Shown here: in pieces, positions 1-7,610 of the stretch
Layout: each line of letters begins with the position of its first letter
How positions within the stretch are numbered: position 1 is the first letter of the stretch
Source: JAJVID01 sp035714085
Lineage (GTDB): Bacteria; Acidobacteriota; Blastocatellia; RBC074
Length of the DNA: 64,000 nucleotides
NCBI GenBank assembly: GCA_035714085.1
Contig: DASTMP010000270.1
Coordinates: 1-64,000 of the forward strand
Direction: 5' to 3'
Translations under genes and position numbers: made by a program
The notes under the pieces: model-generated
The model's database searches: none
Told to the model about the DNA's origin: nothing
Seen by the model: the letters and a program-made list of their open reading frames with translations, nothing else

Positions 1-1555
1 GAGGCAATTCGAGCCGCGACGCGAGGACGGCTCTGATGTAGCCGCTTCGCTCGATCTCCTCTGAGGTCTTCATCGTGAACGGCGCGGCGCTCTCCGCCAG
101 ATTTTCGGGGACGGCGCCGCTGAGCAGAAACATGGTCGAAACGTATTTACGCTTCTTGCCCGCCAGCAGCCAGTTCGGCGAGAAGACTTGCGTCTTTCCG
201 AATACATTTTCCATCGTCGCCACAATCGATGATGCGACGCGGGAGGTTTCGCCGGAGACCCCTCCGACGATGTTGGCCACCACCAGTCCGCCGTCCGCCA
301 GCCGCTTTTTCAAATCAGTGAAGGCTTCGCGTGTGAGCAAGTGGAACGGCGGCGAATCGCCGCTGAAGGCGTCGAGCACGATTACGTCATATTTTTCGGT
401 CAGCCTCGACGTCTCGGTGCGCGCGTCTCCGATAATCACTTTGACCGAAGCGGGCAAGCCGAAATATTCGCGCGCCACTTTTTCCGACATCGGGTCTATC
501 TCGATGACCGTCACTTCCGACCCGGCTTCGGCCATCGCGCGCGCGTAAACCCCCGCACCCAGGCCCCATATCAGAACCGTTTTTGGAATGCCTTTGATGG
601 TAGCTAACCGCTCCAGACCATAGGCGTATTTGGCGTAAGAGACGTCGCCGATCATCGAACCCTGCTGCACGCCGTTCAGAAACAGGTAGCGCACGCCGTC
701 ACGGTCGCTCACTACCAGATCGCCATAAGCCGACGGGACGCGCGCGGTCACCGGATAGAATTCGTCCTTATACAGCACTTTGCTGTCGGCTACGTCGCCC
801 GCCCATTTTGCGCCGGCGCCGCTGAGGGCTAGGCCCATAAAGAGCCACAGGGCAGCCTTTCTCCTGGCCGCGAAGAGCAGGTATAAGACGGGCACGATCG
901 CCAGGGCGAAGGCGGTCGAAATGATGGCGGCGTGAACCGTCATATTCGGAATCAGCAGGAGTGAAACGAGGAGACTGCCCGCGACCGAGCCTACGGTTGA
1001 AAGCGCGTAAAGATTTCCGATGCTTGCGCCCAGGTGTTGATGATTAGCCGCCGCGCGCACGGCCATTGGAGATAGCATTCCGAGCAGGAAGAGCGTTGGA
1101 AGGAAGAGCAGAGTCGCGGCCATAAACGTCCCGCTGACCATTCCCGCGTCGTAAGCCGCGCTCAACACTGGCCGCGCGGTCAAATCGGAAACCAACAGCG
1201 TGGCGCCGGCGCAAGCCATGATGATCATTAATGGTCCCAGACCGGGGCGGTAATCGGCCACCTGCCCCCCGACCGCGTAGCCTACAGCCAGGCCGGTGAG
1301 CGTCACTGTGATCAGCGCGCTCCAGACGTGAAGCGTGGTCCCGAAGTTAGGCGCCAGAATGCGCGATCCTAAAATTTCGACCACCATCACCGCCGCGCCG
1401 CCGATCATCACCGCCGCGCGCAGCAACCATGCGCGCGCGCCTGTCAGCGCCGGATCCCCCCCTTCATTGCGCGATGGCGCCGGCGCAACCCCTACCTGCC
1501 CTTGTCCGGATTGCCCGACTTGTTCAGCAGATTCAGCTTTTACAATTGATTGCAC
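1..1555 (-). CDS. fused membrane / spermidine synthase-like protein (C-terminus beyond window)
   Basis: About 518 residues are visible; the C-terminus lies left of the window. The first half is a run of hydrophobic helices, starting around AWLLRAAVMIGGAAVMVVEI, like the transporter-like part of fused SpeE proteins. The second half is a class I methyltransferase-fold aminopropyltransferase domain. It has the nucleotide-binding glycine loop (VLIWGLGAGVYARAMAEAGS), an acidic residue after it (VIEIDPM), and a DAFSGDSPPFHLLT segment matching the catalytic region of spermidine synthases. The start is taken as GTG at 1555-1553 because GGAGGA lies nine bases upstream; no ATG is suitably placed. Family knowledge suggests polyamine or related aminopropyl transfer at the membrane, but the substrate of these fusions is generally unproven. 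It diverges from the VWFA gene at 1947. Confidence 0.82.
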   Translation of the reverse strand, partial: MQSIVKAESAEQVGQSGQGQVGVAPAPSRNEGGDPALTGARAWLLRAAVMIGGAAVMVVEILGSRILAPNFGTTLHVWSALITVTLTGLAVGYAVGGQVADYRPGLGPLMIIMACAGATLLVSDLTARPVLSAAYDAGMVSGTFMAATLLFLPTLFLLGMLSPMAVRAAANHQHLGASIGNLYALSTVGSVAGSLLVSLLLIPNMTVHAAIISTAFALAIVPVLYLLFAARRKAALWLFMGLALSGAGAKWAGDVADSKVLYKDEFYPVTARVPSAYGDLVVSDRDGVRYLFLNGVQQGSMIGDVSYAKYAYGLERLATIKGIPKTVLIWGLGAGVYARAMAEAGSEVTVIEIDPMSEKVAREYFGLPASVKVIIGDARTETSRLTEKYDVIVLDAFSGDSPPFHLLTREAFTDLKKRLADGGLVVANIVGGVSGETSRVASSIVATMENVFGKTQVFSPNWLLAGKKRKYVSTMFLLSGAVPENLAESAAPFTMKTSEEIERSGYIRAVLASRLELP

Positions 1556-1946
1556 TGAAAGACTTCCTCCAAAAGATTTCTGCTCTTCTCCCCGCAAAGA
1601 TTACGGAGAGTTTCAGGACATCGAAGCTGCGTCGCAGGCGACTAGGGAAGAAGTGGAGTGGGAACAGCCTCAAACGCGCAGTTAGAATAAGCCAAAACGC
1701 CGCGACTTTCCACCTGTCGAAGAAAGGGAGTAGGGAATGGGGAGTCGGGAGTGGGGAATGCCATCCGCAGCGCCTCGTCCGTCCCTCCCCATTCCCTACT
1801 CCCCATTCCCTGCTCCCCATTTTCAGGCGCGCTTTACTGCCGCCTTCGACGCAAACTATAATCACGCAAAATCAGAATCATTTACCGTTCTTTACTGTAC
1901 GCTGCGGTGGAAAATCACAATCGCTGATCGGAGGAATTTACGAATT
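1556..1946. other. divergent intergenic region, 391 bp
   Basis: This separates the leftward SpeE-like gene from the rightward VWFA gene, so it should hold both promoters. It contains one inverted-repeat element (1724-1822, listed separately). I see no credible protein: open frames crossing the repeat on both strands translate only its low-complexity arms. GGAGGA at 1930-1935 is the probable ribosome site of the downstream gene. Confidence 0.5.
1724..1822. repeat. G-rich heptad inverted repeat (element A)
   Basis: The left arm (1724-1760) reads as repeats of GGGAGTG, GGGAATG and GGGAGTA. The right arm (1781-1822) carries the same words on the other strand. The loop is about 20 bp. The transcript could fold into an imperfect hairpin of about 35 bp. 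The same unit recurs in elements at 37797, 45040, 45560 and 47873. Confidence 0.75.
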
Positions 1947-2975
1947 ATGAAAAAGCGTCGTTGGCTCAACGGATGCCCGCTCATCATCTTTGCGCTGCTC
2001 TTCGGTCTCGTGGGCGTTGACGCACAACAACCCAAGACCCAACCCAAGCAGGGCGACAAGAAGAAACCCGGGGATGACAAGCAGGATCCCGCCAATCCAG
2101 GGCAGATCAGTCAAACTACCATCAACGTGAATCTGCCGGTTACTGTCACGGACAAGAATAACCGCTTCATGACTGAACTGAGGCAGACCGACTTCGAGAT
2201 TTTCGAAGATAAAACTCCGCAGACCATCATTTCGTTCAACCCCCTGAGCAATCTGCCGCTCGACGTCGCGATGCTGATGGACACGTCGAACAGCGTCAAA
2301 CCGAAGCTGAAATTCGAGAGGGACGCGGCCTATTCATTCCTCGAAACGGTGCTCAAATATCGCCAGGACCGCGCGCTCCTCGCCACCTTCGATTCGCAGG
2401 TCGAACTCCATCAGGATTTGACCAACCGCCTGGATTTGCTGACCAAGGCGATTGACAAGATCAAGGCGCAGGGCGGGACCAAGATGTACGATGCGGTCTA
2501 CAGTGTTTGCGAGGAGAAGATGAGGGGGGGCCCCTCGACGAACCGCCGCCGCGTGATGGTCGTCATCACCGACGGCGAGGACACCGAAAGCGAGCGCACA
2601 TTGCAGGAAGCGATTGAAATCGCGCAGAGTTCTGAAACCACAGTCTATGTCATCAGCACGAAGGCTGGAGGGTTTTTCGGCGTGCAGGCCGGGACTGTGG
2701 ATCGCAAGGAAGACAAGGACCTCAAGCGACTGGCGGAAGACACTGGCGGGCGCGCTTTCTTCACCGCGGAAGTGATAGAGCTTGAAAAAAGCCTCACCCA
2801 AATTACGCGTGAGCTGCGCAATCAATACATGATCGCTTATTCGCCGACTAATGAGAATTACGACGGCAAAGAACGCCGGATCGAAGTGAAACTTCCGAAC
2901 CACAAAGGGCTGAAGGTTAGAACTAAAACCGGCTACAAAGCTGTTCCGCGTGGCGTGACGAGCGCTAGCCAGTAG
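1947..2975 (+). CDS. secreted VWFA domain protein, acidobacterial type
   Basis: 342 residues. The first 25 or so are a signal peptide (MKKRRWLNGCPLIIFALLFG, then cleavage near VDAQQ). A Q/K/P-rich linker follows, then an Ig-like VNLPVTVTDKNNRFMTEL segment, then a von Willebrand A domain whose MIDAS motif is intact (DTSNS, later TDGED). This layout matches the 'VWFA-related Acidobacterial domain' family, which is exported and of unknown function. The ATG at 1947 was chosen over an upstream in-frame start at 1737 because the upstream part translates repeat element A, and because a signal peptide and GGAGGA precede 1947. The next gene is a paralogue 112 bp downstream on the same strand. Confidence 0.88.
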   Translation: MKKRRWLNGCPLIIFALLFGLVGVDAQQPKTQPKQGDKKKPGDDKQDPANPGQISQTTINVNLPVTVTDKNNRFMTELRQTDFEIFEDKTPQTIISFNPLSNLPLDVAMLMDTSNSVKPKLKFERDAAYSFLETVLKYRQDRALLATFDSQVELHQDLTNRLDLLTKAIDKIKAQGGTKMYDAVYSVCEEKMRGGPSTNRRRVMVVITDGEDTESERTLQEAIEIAQSSETTVYVISTKAGGFFGVQAGTVDRKEDKDLKRLAEDTGGRAFFTAEVIELEKSLTQITRELRNQYMIAYSPTNENYDGKERRIEVKLPNHKGLKVRTKTGYKAVPRGVTSASQ

Positions 2976-3087
2976 CCGCGATCTTGAACGATAATGGCCA
3001 CGAGCTTCCCCCTTCTCTCGGCGGCGAACGAAAAAAACCGAAGACCGCGACTACGAAAACGCGGTGGGTCGCGGAAGGAGAAGAGAG

Positions 3088-4167
3088 ATGAAGATTAAAA
3101 CTTGCGCCTGGGGCCTCGCGATCGCCGCGTTGATGGCGGCGACATACGCGTTTGCGCCTCAACCGCGCGCCGACGCCCAACAAACCAACGGGCAAGGCAA
3201 GGGGCAGGGCAAGGGGCAGGATCAGAAAAAATCCCAGCAGCAGAAGCCGCAGCAGCCACAGCAGAAAGAAGACGAGACTACAATCAAGCTTGGCACCAAG
3301 CTCGTCAACGTGCTCTTCAGCGTTCAGGATAAACAGAACCGCTACCTCAACGATCTGAAACAAGAAGACGTTCAGATCCTCGAAAACGGCCAACCCCAGG
3401 ACATCTTCACCTTCAAGCGCGAAATGGATCTGCCACTGACGATGGCGATTCTGGTCGATGTCAGCGGCAGCGAGCGGTTCACATTGCCGCAGTTGAAGGA
3501 CGCGGGCGGGCGTTTCGTCGAGTCGATCGTCCGCACCGGCAAAGACACCGTCGCCGTGCTTAAATTCGAGGGAGAGGCGACGGTCATGCAAGAGCTGACC
3601 TCGAATCCCAAGCGCGTCCGCAAGGCGCTCGATGATATCTCATTCGTTGCGCCGCCTCCGGTCGGCGTCTATGGCGGCACGACTCCGCCGATCAACGGCG
3701 GGTCGCGACAGGGCTCCACTGCGATTTGGGATGCGGTTGTCGCCACCTCCGCCGACATGCTGGCCAAGGAGCCCGGACGCAAGACAATCATTCTGCTTAC
3801 CGACGGCCAGGACACCAGCAGCCGTATGAAGTTGGACGAAGCGATCAACGAAGCCTTGCGCGCCGAGGTGGTAATTTATTCGATCGGAATCGGCGATCCC
3901 GGCATGGACGGCATTAATGAGGGCGCGCTCAAAAAACTCTCTGAATCGACCGGCGGGCGCCCCGTCTTCCCGAAAAACTCCCGCGACCTGGACAAGGCGT
4001 TCGCGCAATTGGAGCAAGACCTGCGCCAACAATATCTGCTCGCCTATGAACCAAAGAACGAAGCCACTGACGGGGGCTTCCGCAAGCTGGAGATTCGAGT
4101 AGTAAATCGAAACGTCAAAGATTTGAAGATACGACACCGTAAAGGTTATTACGCGCCTCAAGGATAA
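3088..4167 (+). CDS. secreted VWFA domain protein, second paralogue
   Basis: 359 residues. A signal peptide (ending near ADAQQ) precedes a linker of repeated GKGQGKGQ, Q and KPQQPQQ units. Next comes the conserved block TKLVNVLFSVQDKQNRYLND, then a VWA domain with intact MIDAS (DVSGS, LTDGQD). Its end, RQQYLLAYEPKNEATDGGFR, parallels RNQYMIAYSPTNENYDGKER of the upstream gene, so the two arose by duplication. The ATG at 3088 follows GGAAGGAGAAGAGAG closely; an in-frame GTG at 3064 is less likely. Probably metal-dependent ligand binding in the periplasm or at the cell surface; the partner is unknown. Confidence 0.88.
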   Translation: MKIKTCAWGLAIAALMAATYAFAPQPRADAQQTNGQGKGQGKGQDQKKSQQQKPQQPQQKEDETTIKLGTKLVNVLFSVQDKQNRYLNDLKQEDVQILENGQPQDIFTFKREMDLPLTMAILVDVSGSERFTLPQLKDAGGRFVESIVRTGKDTVAVLKFEGEATVMQELTSNPKRVRKALDDISFVAPPPVGVYGGTTPPINGGSRQGSTAIWDAVVATSADMLAKEPGRKTIILLTDGQDTSSRMKLDEAINEALRAEVVIYSIGIGDPGMDGINEGALKKLSESTGGRPVFPKNSRDLDKAFAQLEQDLRQQYLLAYEPKNEATDGGFRKLEIRVVNRNVKDLKIRHRKGYYAPQG

Positions 4168-4207
4168 TTCACACGACTGGAAAAGGGACTTTTTTATCTG
4201 GGCGCCG

Positions 4208-5650
4208 ATGGCCTGCCTCTCGTGGGCGCTTGCCTGGCGCTTGCAGGATCAGTTCATCTCCGATTGGGACGGATTCGACTACACCGTCTACGTCGTGCAA
4301 CATCAGCCATCGGCTCTGGGGCTCGGCCGCGCGCTCTTTCTCGGCTACAACTCGGTCTTATGGGAAATTGCCCATCACTGGTTAGGTCTGGCGCCCGAAA
4401 AGGCGTATCTGGCGCTCCGATACGGCGTGATCGCGCAAGCCGGCGCGGGCGTAATCGGCGTATACGCGTTATGCAAAGAGTTGACGGCAAGCAGGCTTGC
4501 GGCGTTTTTCGGCGCGCTGATCGTGTCGTTGTCGCCTTATTACATCATCTACAGCGGCCGCGCGATGAGCGAGATTCCGGGATTGTTGTCGCTCGCCTGG
4601 TCGTTGTGGTGGATGGCGCAAAGCTTGCGGACAGGCAAGACCGGGCGATTTCTGCTGGCCGCCGCTCTGGTGGGTTTGAGCGCGAACATTCGTGAATTCG
4701 CGGTCTTCTATCTTCCTTTCATACCGATCGCTGCGCGAATCTACACGGGGCGGTGGAAAATCGGCTGTGTCGCCTTTATCCTGGCGGTCATCTGCGCGTT
4801 CTCGGGGATGATCTTCTGGAAGCTATACGACGACCTTTACTGGATCTCGGTAGTCAAGTGGTATCGGCTGAGCGCCGCCGAGCGGAGTGTCCATCCTGTA
4901 ACGAGCGCCAATCTGCAGTTCTTCGCCGATTATGCCTTCGATTGTTCGGTCATTATCGCCATGCTCGCGCCGCTCGCCCTCCTCTGGTTGTGGTCGAAGC
5001 CGCCTCTGCGCGCGCTCGCGGCGCTCGGCCTGGTCGGACTCGCCGCAAACCTGGCGTTGATGGCCAATCACGATCTGGCGGTCAATCCGCGATACCTCCT
5101 GACCGGCCTGATCGGACTTGCCGCCGTCTGCGGATGGTGTCTGGCGGAGTTGATCAAACGGCTCCGCCTGTGGGCGACGCCTCTGCTACTGGGACTCATT
5201 GTTTTGACCATAAGCTCTTACAACCGCATGGCCAAAGAGCTTTACGACCAGCAGTGGTCGGCGAGAGCCGCGCGCGATTACGTCGCAAAGGTCGCAGACC
5301 TCCCCTGGAATTCCGCTTTCATCGTCGGCGCGCGCACGCCGCTGATCAATTATCTGGCGGGCGTCAAGGCGCGGCCCTTCTGGCTGACGATAATTCCCGG
5401 AGCGCCCTGGCCCGACGACAGGCTCGACGAGGCGATACAGGATTTCTTCTACGCGGGCCGCAACGTTTACGTGGACTTCGATCCGGAGCTGTGGCAGAAG
5501 GGCGCGCGCGAAAAAAGCCGCGAAGCCGAAGGGCTGGAGATGATCAAACGCGATTACAAACTCGAACACATCCGCGATTCCTTCTACAGAATTCTGGGAC
5601 GCAACGCGGATACGCCCGAAGAGCCAAAACACGCAAGATCAGGGCCGTAG
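4208..5650 (+). CDS. GT-C type membrane glycosyltransferase-like protein
   Basis: 480 residues with about nine to ten hydrophobic helices and a soluble C-terminal region (from about residue 340). The first extracytoplasmic loop carries the acidic SDWDGFDYTVYV, as in PMT/ArnT-like (GT39/GT-C) enzymes that use polyprenyl-phosphate sugars. AMSEIPGLLSLAWSLWWMAQ fits the usual helical core. The reading frame stays open upstream to about 4125, overlapping the end of the VWFA gene, but contains no ATG, GTG or TTG, so ATG 4208 is used. It cuts close to the first helix and has no strong ribosome site, so the start is uncertain. The substrate cannot be read from the sequence. Confidence 0.7.
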   Translation: MACLSWALAWRLQDQFISDWDGFDYTVYVVQHQPSALGLGRALFLGYNSVLWEIAHHWLGLAPEKAYLALRYGVIAQAGAGVIGVYALCKELTASRLAAFFGALIVSLSPYYIIYSGRAMSEIPGLLSLAWSLWWMAQSLRTGKTGRFLLAAALVGLSANIREFAVFYLPFIPIAARIYTGRWKIGCVAFILAVICAFSGMIFWKLYDDLYWISVVKWYRLSAAERSVHPVTSANLQFFADYAFDCSVIIAMLAPLALLWLWSKPPLRALAALGLVGLAANLALMANHDLAVNPRYLLTGLIGLAAVCGWCLAELIKRLRLWATPLLLGLIVLTISSYNRMAKELYDQQWSARAARDYVAKVADLPWNSAFIVGARTPLINYLAGVKARPFWLTIIPGAPWPDDRLDEAIQDFFYAGRNVYVDFDPELWQKGAREKSREAEGLEMIKRDYKLEHIRDSFYRILGRNADTPEEPKHARSGP

Positions 5651-5651
5651 C

Positions 5652-5720
5652 GACCGCGGATTTGCGCGGATGCGACGGATATCCGCATTGATCGGCCGCA
5701 TCCGTAAAAATCCGCGGTTC
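5652..5720. repeat. GC-rich inverted repeat (element O)
   Basis: The left arm (5652-5674, starting GACCGCGGATTTGCGCGGAT) pairs imperfectly with the right arm (5697-5720, CGCATCCGTAAAAATCCGCGG) around a 22-bp loop. It lies between the GT-C gene and dcd and starts right after the former's stop codon. It has the architecture of the other border hairpins here but a different arm sequence. Confidence 0.6.
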
Positions 5721-5791
5721 CGACTGTCTCAATGCGGGCCGTTCTGATAGACTTCGCGCGCATCACTCGATAAAAAGGAGAGCCTCGTTAC

Positions 5792-6382
5792 GTGAGCGTC
5801 AAATCGGATCGCTGGATTTTGAAGATGTGCCGCGAAAGCGGAATGATCAAGCCCTTCGAAGCGAGACTCTTGCGCGAAGTCGAAGGGCGGCGCATCATCT
5901 CGGCGGGAGTATCGTCGTATGGATACGACCTGCGGCTCGCGCCGGACGGGTTCCGCGTCTTTTCGCCCATCGCCAGCGCCGAGATTGATCCGAAAAATTT
6001 CGACGAGAACTCGCTCGTCGAATCCCCGCTGCGCATCTCGGAAGACGGCTCGCAATATTGGCTCTTGCCGCCACATTCCTACGCGCTGGGCGTCACGGTC
6101 GAGACGTTCAATATGCCGCGCAATGTTGTGGGCATATGTTTAGGTAAGAGCAGCTATGCGCGCTCGGGATTAATCGTGAATACAACTCCGCTCGAACCGG
6201 GCTGGCGCGGACGGCTCGTGCTCGAATTTTCAAACTCCGCCGACCTTCCGATACGCATCTACGCCAACGAAGGCATAGCGCAGGTGACCTTCTTCGAGTC
6301 CGACGAAGACTGCGAAACATCATACGCCGACCGCGCGGGCAAGTATCAGGATCAGGTGGGCCTGGTCACGCCGCGCCTTTGA
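5792..6382 (+). CDS. dcd: dCTP deaminase
   Basis: 196 residues, close to the 193 of the E. coli enzyme. It deaminates dCTP to dUTP in pyrimidine nucleotide synthesis; some relatives are bifunctional and release dUMP. The dUTPase-fold signatures are present: SSYGYDLRL near the N-terminus, and GKSSYARSGLIVNTTPLEPG with the active-site Arg/Ser and substrate loop, followed by GWRGRLVLEFSN. The start is GTG at 5792 with AAGGAG at 5775-5780. The radical SAM gene begins three bases after the stop, so the two are probably cotranscribed. Confidence 0.93.
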   Translation: MSVKSDRWILKMCRESGMIKPFEARLLREVEGRRIISAGVSSYGYDLRLAPDGFRVFSPIASAEIDPKNFDENSLVESPLRISEDGSQYWLLPPHSYALGVTVETFNMPRNVVGICLGKSSYARSGLIVNTTPLEPGWRGRLVLEFSNSADLPIRIYANEGIAQVTFFESDEDCETSYADRAGKYQDQVGLVTPRL

Positions 6383-6385
6383 TCT

Positions 6386-7531
6386 ATGGCCGGGACGTTT
6401 TTTTTACGTTTGAAGAAAAAGGCTCGCGCGATAAACCGCCGCTATCGCGAGGCGCGGATGGTCGCGGCCGCGCTGAAGTCTCCGCATCGCCCGATACTGG
6501 CGCAAATCATCCCCGTTCGCCGCTGCAATCTCTCCTGCGTCTATTGCAACGAATACGATAAGACCTCCGAGCCCGTGCCCGTCGAAGAGATGGCGCGTCG
6601 CATAGACCGGCTCGCCGCGCTCGGAACGCTGGCTATCACCTTCAGCGGCGGCGAGCCGTTGCTTCACCCTGAATTGGAATCCCTGGTCGAACGCATTCGC
6701 CGTCACAAGATCATCGCCACGCTGATCACCAACGGCTATCTGCTCACCGCCGAGCGCATAAAACGGTTGAATCGGGCGGGACTCGATTACCTTCAGATCA
6801 GCATCGACAACGTCGAGCCGGACGACGTCTCGAAGAAAAGCCTCAAGGTTCTGGATCAGAAACTTCGTCTGTTGGCCGAGCGCGCGGAGTTCGATGTTAC
6901 GATCAATTCGGTGTTGGGGAGTTCGATACGCCAGCCCGAGGATGCGCTGGCTATCGCGCGCCGCGCGCATGAACTCGGTTTCAAGGGCACGGTCGGCGTA
7001 ATTCATGACCATTCCGGCCAATTGCAGCCGCTCAATCCTCCGCAGCAGCGCGTCTACGACGAAATCTTGAATTCGCGGGGGAAGTCCTTCTTCTCTTTCG
7101 ATTACTACAACCAGTTTCAAAAGAACCTTGTTCGCGGTTTGCCGAACCAGTGGCATTGTCGCGCCGGCGGCCGCTACCTTTACATTTGCGAAGACGGCCT
7201 CGCTCATTACTGCTCGCAGCAGCGCGGTTTCCCGGCCATTCCGCTCGCCTCATACACGCCCGATGACCTCGAACGCGAATCCAAGACCGTCAAATCGTGC
7301 GCGCCATATTGCTCCGTCTCCTGCGTTCATCAAGTGGCGGCCCTGGACGCTCTGCGAGAAAACCCGCGCGAGGCGCTGTCGCGGTTCTTCCCGTCGCGAG
7401 AAGGGCAAAGCGCGTCAGCCAATCTGCCGCGCCCGATCAGGCTCCTGACCTGGTTCTTCCTGCCGGCGACGCCAAATAGCAAGCGCCGCGCTTTTCAGAA
7501 CGCGGCGCTAAAGCTCTTAAGAGTGAAATGA
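6386..7531 (+). CDS. radical SAM protein with C-terminal cysteine cluster
   Basis: 381 residues. The Fe4S4-binding CNLSCVYC (Cys47, 51, 54) and the SAM-binding FSGGEPLLHPE define a radical SAM enzyme. The C-terminal half has further cysteines (WHCRAGGRYLYIC, HYC, then SCAPYCSVSC), suggesting auxiliary cluster(s) of SPASM or twitch type. Such proteins modify peptides, lipids or cofactors. I cannot assign a substrate: no precursor-peptide gene or partner maturase is adjacent. It lies directly behind dcd, which is unlikely to be functionally related. Confidence 0.85.
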   Translation: MAGTFFLRLKKKARAINRRYREARMVAAALKSPHRPILAQIIPVRRCNLSCVYCNEYDKTSEPVPVEEMARRIDRLAALGTLAITFSGGEPLLHPELESLVERIRRHKIIATLITNGYLLTAERIKRLNRAGLDYLQISIDNVEPDDVSKKSLKVLDQKLRLLAERAEFDVTINSVLGSSIRQPEDALAIARRAHELGFKGTVGVIHDHSGQLQPLNPPQQRVYDEILNSRGKSFFSFDYYNQFQKNLVRGLPNQWHCRAGGRYLYICEDGLAHYCSQQRGFPAIPLASYTPDDLERESKTVKSCAPYCSVSCVHQVAALDALRENPREALSRFFPSREGQSASANLPRPIRLLTWFFLPATPNSKRRAFQNAALKLLRVK

Positions 7532-7533
7532 CG

Positions 7534-7610
7534 TCTTAGTCATAGAGGGCGACGCGGAACACAGAGAAATAACTATGCCCTGCGGCGCCCTCTGTGGTTA
7601 TTTATTGCCA
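7534..7610. repeat. imperfect inverted repeat at convergent gene ends (element P)
   Basis: AGAGGGCGACGCGGAACACA and the following AGAAATAAC recur inverted as GGCGCCCTCTGTGGTTATTT between the ends of the radical SAM gene and the leftward SPFH gene. The right end touches the SPFH stop codon. Pairing is interrupted, so this is a weaker example of the hairpin class. Confidence 0.4.
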